A stretch of DNA of 12,451 nt, from the NCBI GenBank assembly GCA_046346965.1, contig JAXMHB010000034.1, positions 1 through 12,451 of the forward strand. Reading direction: 5' to 3'. The stretch comes from JAXMHB01 sp046346965 (lineage in GTDB: Bacteria; Pseudomonadota; Gammaproteobacteria; Xanthomonadales; SZUA-5). Positions 1-6,058 of the stretch are shown piece after piece. Under the pieces are notes generated by a model. It saw nothing but the letters and a program-made list of their open reading frames with translations, made no database searches and was not told the origin of the DNA. Positions within the stretch are counted from its first letter, which is position 1. Every line of letters begins with the position of its first letter. Made by a program: the position numbers and the translations under genes.

Positions 1-2
1 CC

Positions 3-491
3 TGGGTGCGCACCTACGCGCCGCAACTGTGCGCCGTGTTTGGCGAGTCGCCGGCGCTGGAGACCAGTGTGGCCGCTTTGTTGACCCGCGCCGCGGTGGG
101 TGCCTCGCTGGCCGTGGGATTGCCGGGACGCAGCTACACGCAGCGGCAGTTGTTGTTGGAGTGTCTGCAGGGCTACCAGGAGTTTCTGGCGACGCCAGGG
201 CGCAGTTCCTGGCTGGCCGCGATTTCCGATCCGCCGATCGATGCCAGCACCGCCGCCGAGGACTTTCGTGCCGCCAGCCAGGGCATTCCCTTCGCGCGTA
301 CCCCGCAGTGGCATCTGTGGGAAGGCGGTACCGAGCCGATACCGCTGGAGCTGGCCCGGGTGGCGGCAGCTGCGGTAAGTCGTTATTGCGCCGATCGCGG
401 TGCGCCGAATCCGATCTACGACGCCTTGCAGCGCAAGCTGGTGCGCGTCCCGCCGTCGATGTTGGTCGGCCTGCGCGGCCGCCGGCGTTGA
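3..491 (+). CDS. C-terminal part of an unrecognised protein (5' end outside window)
   Basis: The open frame runs in from the left edge without a stop and ends with TGA at 489-491, so this is the 3' part of a longer gene; the GTG at 6 is not likely to be its real start. About 162 residues are visible. They form a mostly alpha-helical-looking, Ala/Leu/Arg-rich segment containing PGRSYTQRQLLLECLQGYQE, a short stretch with several Trp residues (RTPQWHLWEGG), and a basic C-terminus ending LRGRRR. No signal peptide, membrane segment or catalytic motif that I recognise is present. The codon usage (G/C at third positions) matches the neighbouring genes, which supports it being real coding sequence. 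I do not recognise the family and assign no function. The next gene on the same strand starts 61 bases downstream, so co-transcription is possible. Confidence 0.7.
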   Translation, partial: WVRTYAPQLCAVFGESPALETSVAALLTRAAVGASLAVGLPGRSYTQRQLLLECLQGYQEFLATPGRSSWLAAISDPPIDASTAAEDFRAASQGIPFARTPQWHLWEGGTEPIPLELARVAAAAVSRYCADRGAPNPIYDALQRKLVRVPPSMLVGLRGRRR

Positions 492-552
492 GGCAAGATC
501 GGCGACACGCTCAAGCTATGCTCCCTGCAACAGCCTGGGTCTGATCCTCTCG

Positions 553-984
553 ATGCGTTTGCTGGTGCCCGTCGACCTGAGTGTAGTCAGCGAGCGCGTC
601 GTCGACGCCGCGGCGAGCCTGGCGCGCGTGTACGACGCCGATCTCTGGCTGCTGCACGTCACCGACCCCGATCCCGGTGAACTGCAGCGGGCCGATGCAC
701 CGTCAGCGGCACGTGACGAAATGGCCCATGAACACCGGGCCGATCACCGCGCGCTTCAGGCGCTGGCCCGCGGCCTGCGCGAGCAAGGTCTGCGTGCCAC
801 CGCCTTGATGGTTCAGGGTCCGATCGACCTCTGCATTCTGCGCGAGGCCAAACAGCTGAATGCCGACATGATCGTGATGGCGACGCATGGTCACGGCGCC
901 ATGTTCGATCTGTTTGTCGGCAGCGTCAGTCGCGCCATTCTGCAGGTCAGCCGGATCCCGGTGTTGATGGTGCCCGGCCGCTGA
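553..984 (+). CDS. Universal stress protein, UspA family (single domain)
   Basis: The 143-residue product has the length and layout of a single-domain UspA protein. It opens with the beta-1 strand MRLLVPVDLS carrying the conserved Asp8. The C-terminal half has the nucleotide-binding pattern of ATP-binding Usps: THGHG followed after nine residues by GS (THGHGAMFDLFVGSVS), then a helix and the final strand IPVLMVPGR. The first Gly of the usual G-x2-G-x9-G(S/T) motif is replaced by Ala (MATHGHG), which is common in the family. Members are cytoplasmic, usually dimeric, and help survival under stress or growth arrest; ATP binding here is inferred from the motif. The start at 553 was chosen because it coincides with the domain's first strand, although upstream codons stay open to 400. 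No good Shine-Dalgarno sequence precedes it. The gene converges on the minus-strand gene ending at 998. Confidence 0.9.
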   Translation: MRLLVPVDLSVVSERVVDAAASLARVYDADLWLLHVTDPDPGELQRADAPSAARDEMAHEHRADHRALQALARGLREQGLRATALMVQGPIDLCILREAKQLNADMIVMATHGHGAMFDLFVGSVSRAILQVSRIPVLMVPGR

Positions 985-997
985 GCCGCCACGCGTC

Positions 998-1948
998 CTA
1001 TTGATCGTCGCTGCCGGCGCGACGCGCCTGACGCGCTGCCTCCAGCGCGGCCTTGCGCTCGCGCGCCGCCGCATTGCGCGCGTCGGCGGCTGCCTGGGCG
1101 CGGGCGTTGGCTGCATCGCGCGAGGCCGCAGCGTCCAGGCTGCGCTGTGTGCTGGCTTGACGCGCATCGGGCGCCGCTGACGGCGCCGATGACTCGGGGC
1201 CGCCGCCGCCGGCTTTGTCGGTCGCGCGCTGCCGCTGGGCGGCCTCGCTGCGCTCCGCGGCTGCGGCATCGCGCGCGGCCTTCTCTCGGGCGTTCTTCTC
1301 GTCCCAGGTCTCGCCGGCGGCGACCGTGGTGGCATCCAGGCGCAGCACGACAAAGGGGATCGCGTCGTCGGCCTTGTGGAAGCACAGGTATTCAAGGATC
1401 TTGCCGGCGATCTGATTGGCGTCGTCGGAGAACGCCGCGTCAGCCGCAAAGGCCGCCACATCCTGGGCGCTGAACTTCCAGATGGCGTCGATCCGGTTGA
1501 GCTCCGCCGGTGGCAGCGGCGGATCCAACTTGGCGAGCATGCCGCGCGTGCGGGCGTCGGGCTCGTTCGAGCTGATCAGTTCGTTCTCCCAAGTGAAGCC
1601 GGTCATGTCCTTGAAGGTCACCGGCTTGCCGTCGATGCGCCTGACGATCTTGTCGCATCCGAAAAACTCGGGGTTCTGGGGCCGCAGTGAGCCCGTCGTA
1701 TCGCGCTCGGTAAACTTGAACAGCAGCACCAGCGACTCGCCCGAGGCCAGCGTGTAAGTGGCGGGCGTGCTGCTGCTGACGGCGGTTGCACGCCGATCAA
1801 CGAAACCCTGCGAGACCTGCTCGCTGTTGTACTCACTGATCTTGCGTTCAAAGTCGGCCACGCGGCCGAGGTAAGCGGCGAATGGCACATCGGCAGCGTG
1901 GGCAATCGAGCTCATCAGCAAGCCTGTCAGCAGGAGGGAGGGGCGCAT
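998..1948 (-). CDS. Putative secreted protein of unknown function with Ala/Arg-rich C-terminal tail
   Basis: From the ATG at 1948 the product is 316 residues and begins with a clear signal peptide (MRPSLLLTGLLMSSIAHA, likely cleaved before ADVPF), which is why this start was chosen over the open frame reaching back to 2128. The middle part, roughly residues 20-210, looks globular and has two cysteines (FFGCDK and EYLCFHK) that could form a disulfide in the periplasm. About the last 104 residues, from ETWDEKNAREKAARD onward, are low-complexity, rich in Ala, Arg, Gln and Asp, and broken by a GGGGPE linker. This tail is predicted by eye to be helical or coiled-coil and is strongly charged. I do not recognise the family. 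The gene is divergent from response regulator RR1, with 134 bases between the two starts, and convergent with the Usp gene (13 bases between the stops). Confidence 0.75.
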   Translation of the reverse strand: MRPSLLLTGLLMSSIAHAADVPFAAYLGRVADFERKISEYNSEQVSQGFVDRRATAVSSSTPATYTLASGESLVLLFKFTERDTTGSLRPQNPEFFGCDKIVRRIDGKPVTFKDMTGFTWENELISSNEPDARTRGMLAKLDPPLPPAELNRIDAIWKFSAQDVAAFAADAAFSDDANQIAGKILEYLCFHKADDAIPFVVLRLDATTVAAGETWDEKNAREKAARDAAAAERSEAAQRQRATDKAGGGGPESSAPSAAPDARQASTQRSLDAAASRDAANARAQAAADARNAAARERKAALEAARQARRAGSDDQ

Positions 1949-2082
1949 GGGGATTCCAGTGGTGATGCCGGAGCGCACCTTAAGGACAGCACGGCGCCAG
2001 CCGAATCCCAGGCGCATGGGATGTACCTGGCCGGCGTGCATAGCAAGGTGTGACACCCGCAAGCGCCGGATGGAATCAACCC
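1949..2082. promoter_or_regulatory. Divergent intergenic region between secreted-protein gene and RR1
   Basis: These 134 bases separate two divergently transcribed genes and so should hold both promoters. I could not identify convincing -10/-35 boxes by eye in this GC-rich sequence. The RR1 leader here (2052-2082) contains GACAC, CCG, then CAAGCGCCGG, which recurs almost unchanged before RR2. A GGATGGA stretch at 2068-2074 lies eight bases before the RR1 ATG and is the best Shine-Dalgarno candidate. Confidence 0.45.
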
Positions 2083-2793
2083 ATGTCTGTGCGACACTCC
2101 GCTGAGATTCGATCGCCCGAGGCGGCATCCGTGCGCGTAGCCATCCTGGAAGACGATCCCGGCGTGCTGCGGTCCACCGTGCACACGCTCGCCGCCAGCG
2201 CTCGCTACACGCTGGCCTGGCAGGCGGAGTCGCTCACCCAGGCGCGGGCCCAGCTGCACCTGCCCTTCGACTTGCTGCTGCTGGACCTCGGATTGCCGGA
2301 CGGGCGCGGTGTGGAGCTGATCCCGGCGGCGCGCGCGGTGGCGCCACAAGCGGCCATCGTGGCGTTTACGGTATTCGACGACGCCAGCAATGTGATCGAG
2401 GCGGTCGAGGCCGGCGTCGACGGCTATCTGCTCAAATCGGCCGATGCCGAGACCCTGCTGGAAACCCTCGCCAGTGCTGCAGCGGGCGAATCGCCGATTT
2501 CCCCGGCGGTCGCCGGCATTCTGCTGCGGCGACTGCGCCGCCAGGAAAGCAGCGAGCCACGTGCGCTGCCGCCGAAGCAGGACCGGTTGATGGCGTTGAC
2601 CGCACGCGAGCGCGATGTGCTGGAGGCGCTGGCGCGCGGGCTGTCGTACCGGGAAGTCGCCGAGCTATTGGGCATGCGCGTCAATACCGTCTCGCACCAC
2701 GTCAAGAATCTGTACCCCAAGCTCGCCTCCAATTCGCGCTCGGAAGCGATTTTCAATGCGGTGCGCGAGGGCATTCTCCGCCTGGATCCCTGA
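2083..2793 (+). CDS. Response regulator RR1, NarL/FixJ family (receiver + LuxR-type HTH)
   Basis: The product has 236 residues. The receiver domain (about 17-135) has the acidic pair Asp24/Asp25 in ILEDDPG, the phospho-acceptor Asp68 in LLLLDLGLPDG, the switch residue Thr96 and the conserved Lys118 in GYLLKS. After a linker with PISPAVAGILLRRLRR comes a LuxR/GerE helix-turn-helix (about 172-232): LTARERDVLEALARGLSYRE, then VAELLGMRVNTVSHHVKNLY. It should be a cytoplasmic DNA-binding transcription factor activated by phosphorylation. The start at 2083 is preceded by GGATGGA; a GTG at 2050 would add eleven residues (see findings). No histidine kinase gene adjoins it, so it is an orphan locally. 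The downstream neighbour is the propeller protein gene, 99 bases away on the same strand. RR1 resembles RR2 in this window along its whole length. Confidence 0.93.
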   Translation: MSVRHSAEIRSPEAASVRVAILEDDPGVLRSTVHTLAASARYTLAWQAESLTQARAQLHLPFDLLLLDLGLPDGRGVELIPAARAVAPQAAIVAFTVFDDASNVIEAVEAGVDGYLLKSADAETLLETLASAAAGESPISPAVAGILLRRLRRQESSEPRALPPKQDRLMALTARERDVLEALARGLSYREVAELLGMRVNTVSHHVKNLYPKLASNSRSEAIFNAVREGILRLDP

Positions 2794-2806
2794 CCCGGCA
2801 CGGTGA

Positions 2807-2826
2807 CGCCCCATGGATGTGGGGCG
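2807..2826 (+). promoter_or_regulatory. GC-rich hairpin with GGA in the loop (RR1-propeller 1 intergenic)
   Basis: CGCCCCA (2807-2813) pairs perfectly with TGGGGCG (2820-2826), leaving a six-base loop TGGATG. No T-run follows, so it does not look like an intrinsic terminator. The loop and its flanks, CATGGATGT, resemble the known CsrA/RsmA consensus core (CARGGAUGU) with one mismatch. RNA-level regulation is inferred, not shown. Confidence 0.45.
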
Positions 2827-2848
2827 ACAGCGCGGCGCGCGCGCGAAA

Positions 2849-2868
2849 CACTGCGCGAGGGCGCAGTG
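2849..2868 (+). promoter_or_regulatory. Perfect 8-bp hairpin with GAGG loop upstream of propeller 1
   Basis: CACTGCGC (2849-2856) and GCGCAGTG (2861-2868) are exact inverted repeats around a four-base loop, GAGG. GAGG is Shine-Dalgarno-like, and the last three bases of the 3' arm are a GTG (2866-2868) in frame with the propeller 1 gene. The hairpin could therefore hide an initiation region, or it may simply be 5' leader structure. There is no T-run, so it is not a typical terminator. Confidence 0.45.
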
Positions 2869-2892
2869 AGCGTCGTCGCCGAGTCGTACACC

Positions 2893-4890
2893 ATGAGGAT
2901 GGATGCAAGCACCGGGAACCGCCTGCGCAGCGGACTCTGCTCGATCATTTGCTGGCTGGGTCTGGGTGCCAGTGTTGCCGTGGCCACACCCACCGAGACC
3001 GAGTTGGGCGCCGCGATTGCCGCGCGGGAGTACCACGCCAGTCTGCAGCCCAGCGGTTGGCAGGCGCCAAACCGCGCGCAGGACTTCCGCATCCATTTCG
3101 AGTCAGATGGCGTCGAGCTGACGGCGCGGGAACACGCCGACCAGCCCTTGCTGAGCATGCAGCTGACCCACTGGGGGCGCGCCAACCGCTTGCAGCCGCC
3201 CGGCGAGGGCACGCTTGCGGCGCAGGCGGAGCGGGTGGAACGCCGCAGCGCGGGCTTGACCGAGTGGTACGTCAACACGCCGGCGGGACTGGAGCACGGC
3301 TTCGACCTGTCGATGCCGCCGCCAGGGCAGGGCGCGCTCGAGTTTCACCTCCGCAGCGATCAGCCGGTGCGCCTGCTGCACGTCGATGCACTGGAGTTTG
3401 GTCGTGGCGAGCAGCGCTGGCGCTATCAGGGCTTGAAGGCATGGGACGCCAGCGGCCGTGTGTTGCCCAGCCGCATGCAGGTCGTGGGCGCGCAGCGATG
3501 GGTGCTGCGCGTGGACGACAGCGGCGCCCGCTACCCGATCGTGGTGGATCCGCTGCTGACACGCAGCGCCGATATCTCCCGCAACGGCAGCCAGAGCGGG
3601 GCCGAGTTCGGTATACGCATCGCCAATGCCGGCGACGTCAACAACGACGGCGCTGACGATCTGGTGGTCGGCGCCTTCAAGTACGACGATGGGGCGACCG
3701 ACAACGGCGCCGCTTTCGTGTTCCTCGGTCCAGGCTTCTCGGTCGCGAACTCGACCTTTCTCAGCGTTGGCCAGGCCGGGGCCGCCTTTGGCGCGGGTGT
3801 CGGCGGCGCGGGCGACCTCAACAATGATGGCTACGACGATGTGGTCGTGGGTGCGCCGAACTACGACTTGAACGCCGGTAATCCAAACACCGGCGCCTTC
3901 TACGTCTATTTCGGCGGCCCCGGCGCCTTTGACCCGATCGCCGATGCCAGCGTCATCGGTCCCACCCAGAACGACAACATGGGCGCAGCAGTCAGCGGCG
4001 TCGGTGACGTCAACAACGACGGCATCGAGGATCTGGCCGTCGGCGTGCCGCGCTTCAATCCGGGTGGGCAGGTCGACAGCGGTCGCGTGTTCGTCTACTA
4101 CGGCGGCAGCAGTTTCGATACCGTGGCCGACGCCAGCCTGGGGCTGGCGCAGGCGGTCAGCGCGATCGGCAGCGCCGTCGCCGGGCGCGGCGACGTCAAC
4201 GGCGACGGCATCGATGATCTGGTCATCGGCGCCGGCGGCTATGAGGCACCGGGCGGTGCGCTGCTCAACGAGGGCGCCGCGCTGGTCTTTTTTGGCGGCA
4301 ACGGCAGCCTGGACCAGAGCGTCGACGCCATCCTGCGCAGCAACAGCAACGGCGCCACCGGCGGGGCGTCGGTCGCGTTGGGCGACCTCAATGGCGATGG
4401 CATTGACGACGTCATCTCCGGCGCGCCGCTGCACGCCCCCACGGCCAACGTCGGCGGCATGGTGCAGATCTGGTACGGCGCCAGCGGCGCCTTCAACACC
4501 ACCGTCGATGTGACACTGGCGTCCACACAGGCCGCGGAGCAGTTCGGTCGCAGTGTCGGCGTGCTCCCGGACATCAATGCTGACGGCCGCAAAGAGCTGA
4601 TCGTCGGCGCGCCGGGCGCGGTCAATTCGGCGGCGCTGGTGGCCGGCAAAGTGAGGCTTTACTTCCCGTCTGCCGCCGGCATTGCCGCGCCTGCCAGCCT
4701 GGAACTCGAAGGCAATCAGGCCGATGCGCTGTTTGGAACCAGCGTCGCCGCGGGCGACTACAACGGCGATGGCGCTGCCGACGTGGCCGTGGGAGAGCCG
4801 GGGCGCGACACCGGCGCTTCGGTCAATCATGGTGCCATCTACGCCTACCTGGGACAGACCGACGAGTTGTTCCGCAACGGCTACGAGTGA
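2893..4890 (+). CDS. Secreted FG-GAP (integrin-alpha-like) seven-repeat beta-propeller protein, propeller 1
   Basis: The 665-residue product begins with a signal peptide (basic n-region, then CSIICWLGLGASVAVA, with cleavage likely before TPTETE). Residues of about 30-215 form an N-terminal domain ending in YPIVVDPLL, a Tyr-Pro...Asp-Pro signature I associate with FG-GAP proteins. Seven FG-GAP repeats follow, each with a calcium-binding-type loop such as GDVNNDGADDLVVGA. The first Asp of each loop lies at about residues 248, 308, 372, 434, 498, 560 and 622, a 60-64-residue period fitting a seven-bladed propeller. Repeat 6 is weaker (DINADGRKELIVGA). The protein ends LFRNGYE. It is presumably exported and binds calcium; its ligand is unknown. 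The start is uncertain: ATGs at 2893 and 2899 and a GTG at 2866 behind GAGGG are all possible. It lies 99 bases downstream of RR1, and its TGA abuts the stop of the convergent gene. Confidence 0.9.
   Translation: MRMDASTGNRLRSGLCSIICWLGLGASVAVATPTETELGAAIAAREYHASLQPSGWQAPNRAQDFRIHFESDGVELTAREHADQPLLSMQLTHWGRANRLQPPGEGTLAAQAERVERRSAGLTEWYVNTPAGLEHGFDLSMPPPGQGALEFHLRSDQPVRLLHVDALEFGRGEQRWRYQGLKAWDASGRVLPSRMQVVGAQRWVLRVDDSGARYPIVVDPLLTRSADISRNGSQSGAEFGIRIANAGDVNNDGADDLVVGAFKYDDGATDNGAAFVFLGPGFSVANSTFLSVGQAGAAFGAGVGGAGDLNNDGYDDVVVGAPNYDLNAGNPNTGAFYVYFGGPGAFDPIADASVIGPTQNDNMGAAVSGVGDVNNDGIEDLAVGVPRFNPGGQVDSGRVFVYYGGSSFDTVADASLGLAQAVSAIGSAVAGRGDVNGDGIDDLVIGAGGYEAPGGALLNEGAALVFFGGNGSLDQSVDAILRSNSNGATGGASVALGDLNGDGIDDVISGAPLHAPTANVGGMVQIWYGASGAFNTTVDVTLASTQAAEQFGRSVGVLPDINADGRKELIVGAPGAVNSAALVAGKVRLYFPSAAGIAAPASLELEGNQADALFGTSVAAGDYNGDGAADVAVGEPGRDTGASVNHGAIYAYLGQTDELFRNGYE
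3598..4860 (+). repeat. Seven coding FG-GAP repeats of about 180-192 bases
   Basis: Seven imperfect repeats inside the propeller 1 gene are marked by the Dx(N)xDG loop codons beginning at 3634, 3814, 4006, 4192, 4384, 4570 and 4756. Spacing is 180, 192, 186, 192, 186 and 186 bases. The repeats have diverged outside the loops, so they are recognisable at protein level rather than as identical DNA copies. Confidence 0.85.
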
Positions 4891-4893
4891 TCA
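4888..4893. other. Abutting convergent stop codons in the palindrome TGATCA
   Basis: TGA at 4888-4890 ends propeller 1 on the plus strand. TCA at 4891-4893 is the TGA of the minus-strand gene. There is no intergenic base between the two genes and no room for a separate terminator, so transcription from each side may run into the other gene. Confidence 0.85.
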
Positions 4894-5967
4894 ATACAGG
4901 CCGTAGCGCCAGCGCGTGCGCAGCACGCGCTGGCAGCGCGCCGCCAGCTGTACCAGATGCTGGCGTCCGCCCAGCGTCGGTTGGCGCCGCAGCAGCGCCG
5001 CACCCTCGGCGCTGCACAGGTCGGTACGCTGCCAGACCAGCTGCTCGGCAGGCAGCGCGCTCTGTAGTTGCTGGGTCAAAGCCAGACACGCCGCCGCGCC
5101 GCGCCGCGCCGCCGCGTCCACCCGGGCGGCATAGCCGGGCAGCTGATAGCGCTCGGCATCGTGGAGGCACCGCAGCCACTCGCTGACCTGGCACCGCACG
5201 CCGCGCTCGTCGAGGCCGTCCAGCGCCCGAGCGGCAAACCGTGGTCCCCAGTAGCGTTCCCGGAGCGGACTCTGCACGCGCTGCAGATAGGGTTCCGGAT
5301 TGATGACGAGGCCGTCGTAGTCAGTGCGCGCCGCCAGCCTTGCCAGCAGCGTGGCCAAGGGCAGGGCGTGCAGGCCGGCGGCAGACTCGCTGTAGATCGG
5401 CACCACCTGCATCTGCCGATGCGCGCGTGCCGGCAGCGCGACATCGTCCACCCACACCGTCAGCGCCAGCAGCTCGGCCAGACTGCCGCCGCCGCCGAGC
5501 AGATCGAGCTGCCGCTGGCGCGCCGCCTGGTGCGCCCGCTGATCGCGCTCCTGCGCCTGCCAGCGCCGCAATTCGGCCCATTGCGCACGCACGCAGGCCC
5601 AGACGCCCGCGGGCAGGTGGAAGACGTGCACGTCGACCGGTTGCGCTTCGTCCAGGCTTAGCGCGTCCTCGGCCCGCGGGCCGGGGCGCCAGTGCCGCAC
5701 GCGCCAGCTGGCCAGCGGACGCGTTGGGGAGGCTTTGCCGACCGGGATGCGCCAGGCGCCCGCATGCAGGCCGGCAGCAAGATCGAAATCCGCAGGCGCC
5801 GCGCAGGGCTGCCAGCCCGGCACGTCCAGCCATTCCCGCAATGCCGCGGGTGCCTGACCCGCTTGCCAGCTGGACTCGAACAGGCGCTGTAGCAGCGGAT
5901 GCGGGACGTCCGCTGCCGCCGGGTACGGCGCAGCGAAGGGCGGCGGATGGTCATCGTCGTCAGCCAT
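4891..5967 (-). CDS. Uncharacterised protein, possible SseB-like segment
   Basis: From the ATG at 5967 the product is 358 residues with no signal peptide or membrane segment, so it is probably cytoplasmic. The N-terminus is acidic then proline-rich (MADDDDHPPPFAAPYPAAAD). Residues of about 25-150 are rich in Trp, Arg and Ala. A central segment, VVPIYSESAAG (Pro190) through DGLVINPEP (Asn223-Pro224), resembles the SseB pattern, in which a 'PVFTS' strand is followed by a helix and a 'GLVLNPG' strand. The C-terminal 130 residues are Arg/Ala/Leu-rich and end RTRWRYGLY. The SseB link is a weak resemblance and the function is unknown. An in-frame ATG at 5991 would add eight residues; neither start has a clear Shine-Dalgarno. 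The gene sits in opposite orientation between the two propeller genes. It is divergent from propeller 2, and its stop abuts the stop of propeller 1 in the palindrome TGATCA. Confidence 0.75.
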   Translation of the reverse strand: MADDDDHPPPFAAPYPAAADVPHPLLQRLFESSWQAGQAPAALREWLDVPGWQPCAAPADFDLAAGLHAGAWRIPVGKASPTRPLASWRVRHWRPGPRAEDALSLDEAQPVDVHVFHLPAGVWACVRAQWAELRRWQAQERDQRAHQAARQRQLDLLGGGGSLAELLALTVWVDDVALPARAHRQMQVVPIYSESAAGLHALPLATLLARLAARTDYDGLVINPEPYLQRVQSPLRERYWGPRFAARALDGLDERGVRCQVSEWLRCLHDAERYQLPGYAARVDAAARRGAAACLALTQQLQSALPAEQLVWQRTDLCSAEGAALLRRQPTLGGRQHLVQLAARCQRVLRTRWRYGLY

Positions 5968-6058
5968 GGTCGCAGTGTAGCGCTGACACATTCATGGCAA
6001 GCCGCCACCGCACCCACTTCCTAAGGTAAGCGCAACCCATAGCCATGTGAGTTCCCAG
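5968..6058. promoter_or_regulatory. Divergent intergenic region before propeller 2
   Basis: These 91 bases separate the minus-strand uncharacterised gene from propeller 2 and must supply promoters for at least one of them. No convincing sigma-70 boxes were found by eye. GTGAG at 6047-6051, seven bases before the ATG at 6059, is the likely ribosome binding site and decides that start over the GTG at 6047 itself. Confidence 0.4.

Noticed and set aside
488..522. Possible promoter for the Usp gene: TTGAGG and TATGCT
   Set aside because: The spacer is 23 bases, well beyond the 16-18 expected for a sigma-70 promoter, and no better -35 lies at the correct distance.
2807..2868. Intrinsic terminator after RR1
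   Set aside because: Both hairpins are strong, but neither is followed by a T-run, so a regulatory or leader role is more plausible than termination.
3103..4830. 575-codon open frame on the minus strand across propeller 1
   Set aside because: It is a frame shadow of a GC-rich gene with repeated Asp/Gly/Val codons. The plus strand has a signal peptide and seven well-formed FG-GAP loops; the minus product has no recognisable domain.
3598..4860. Recent tandem duplication or CRISPR-like DNA repeat
   Set aside because: The periodicity comes from diverged protein repeats of about 62 residues; the DNA copies share only short loop-coding stretches and have no constant spacer/repeat structure.
4868..4890. 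PEP-CTERM, GlyGly-CTERM or LPXTG sorting signal at the propeller ends
   Set aside because: There is no hydrophobic membrane segment followed by a basic tail after the motif; the proteins stop directly at LFR(N/D)G(Y/L)E.
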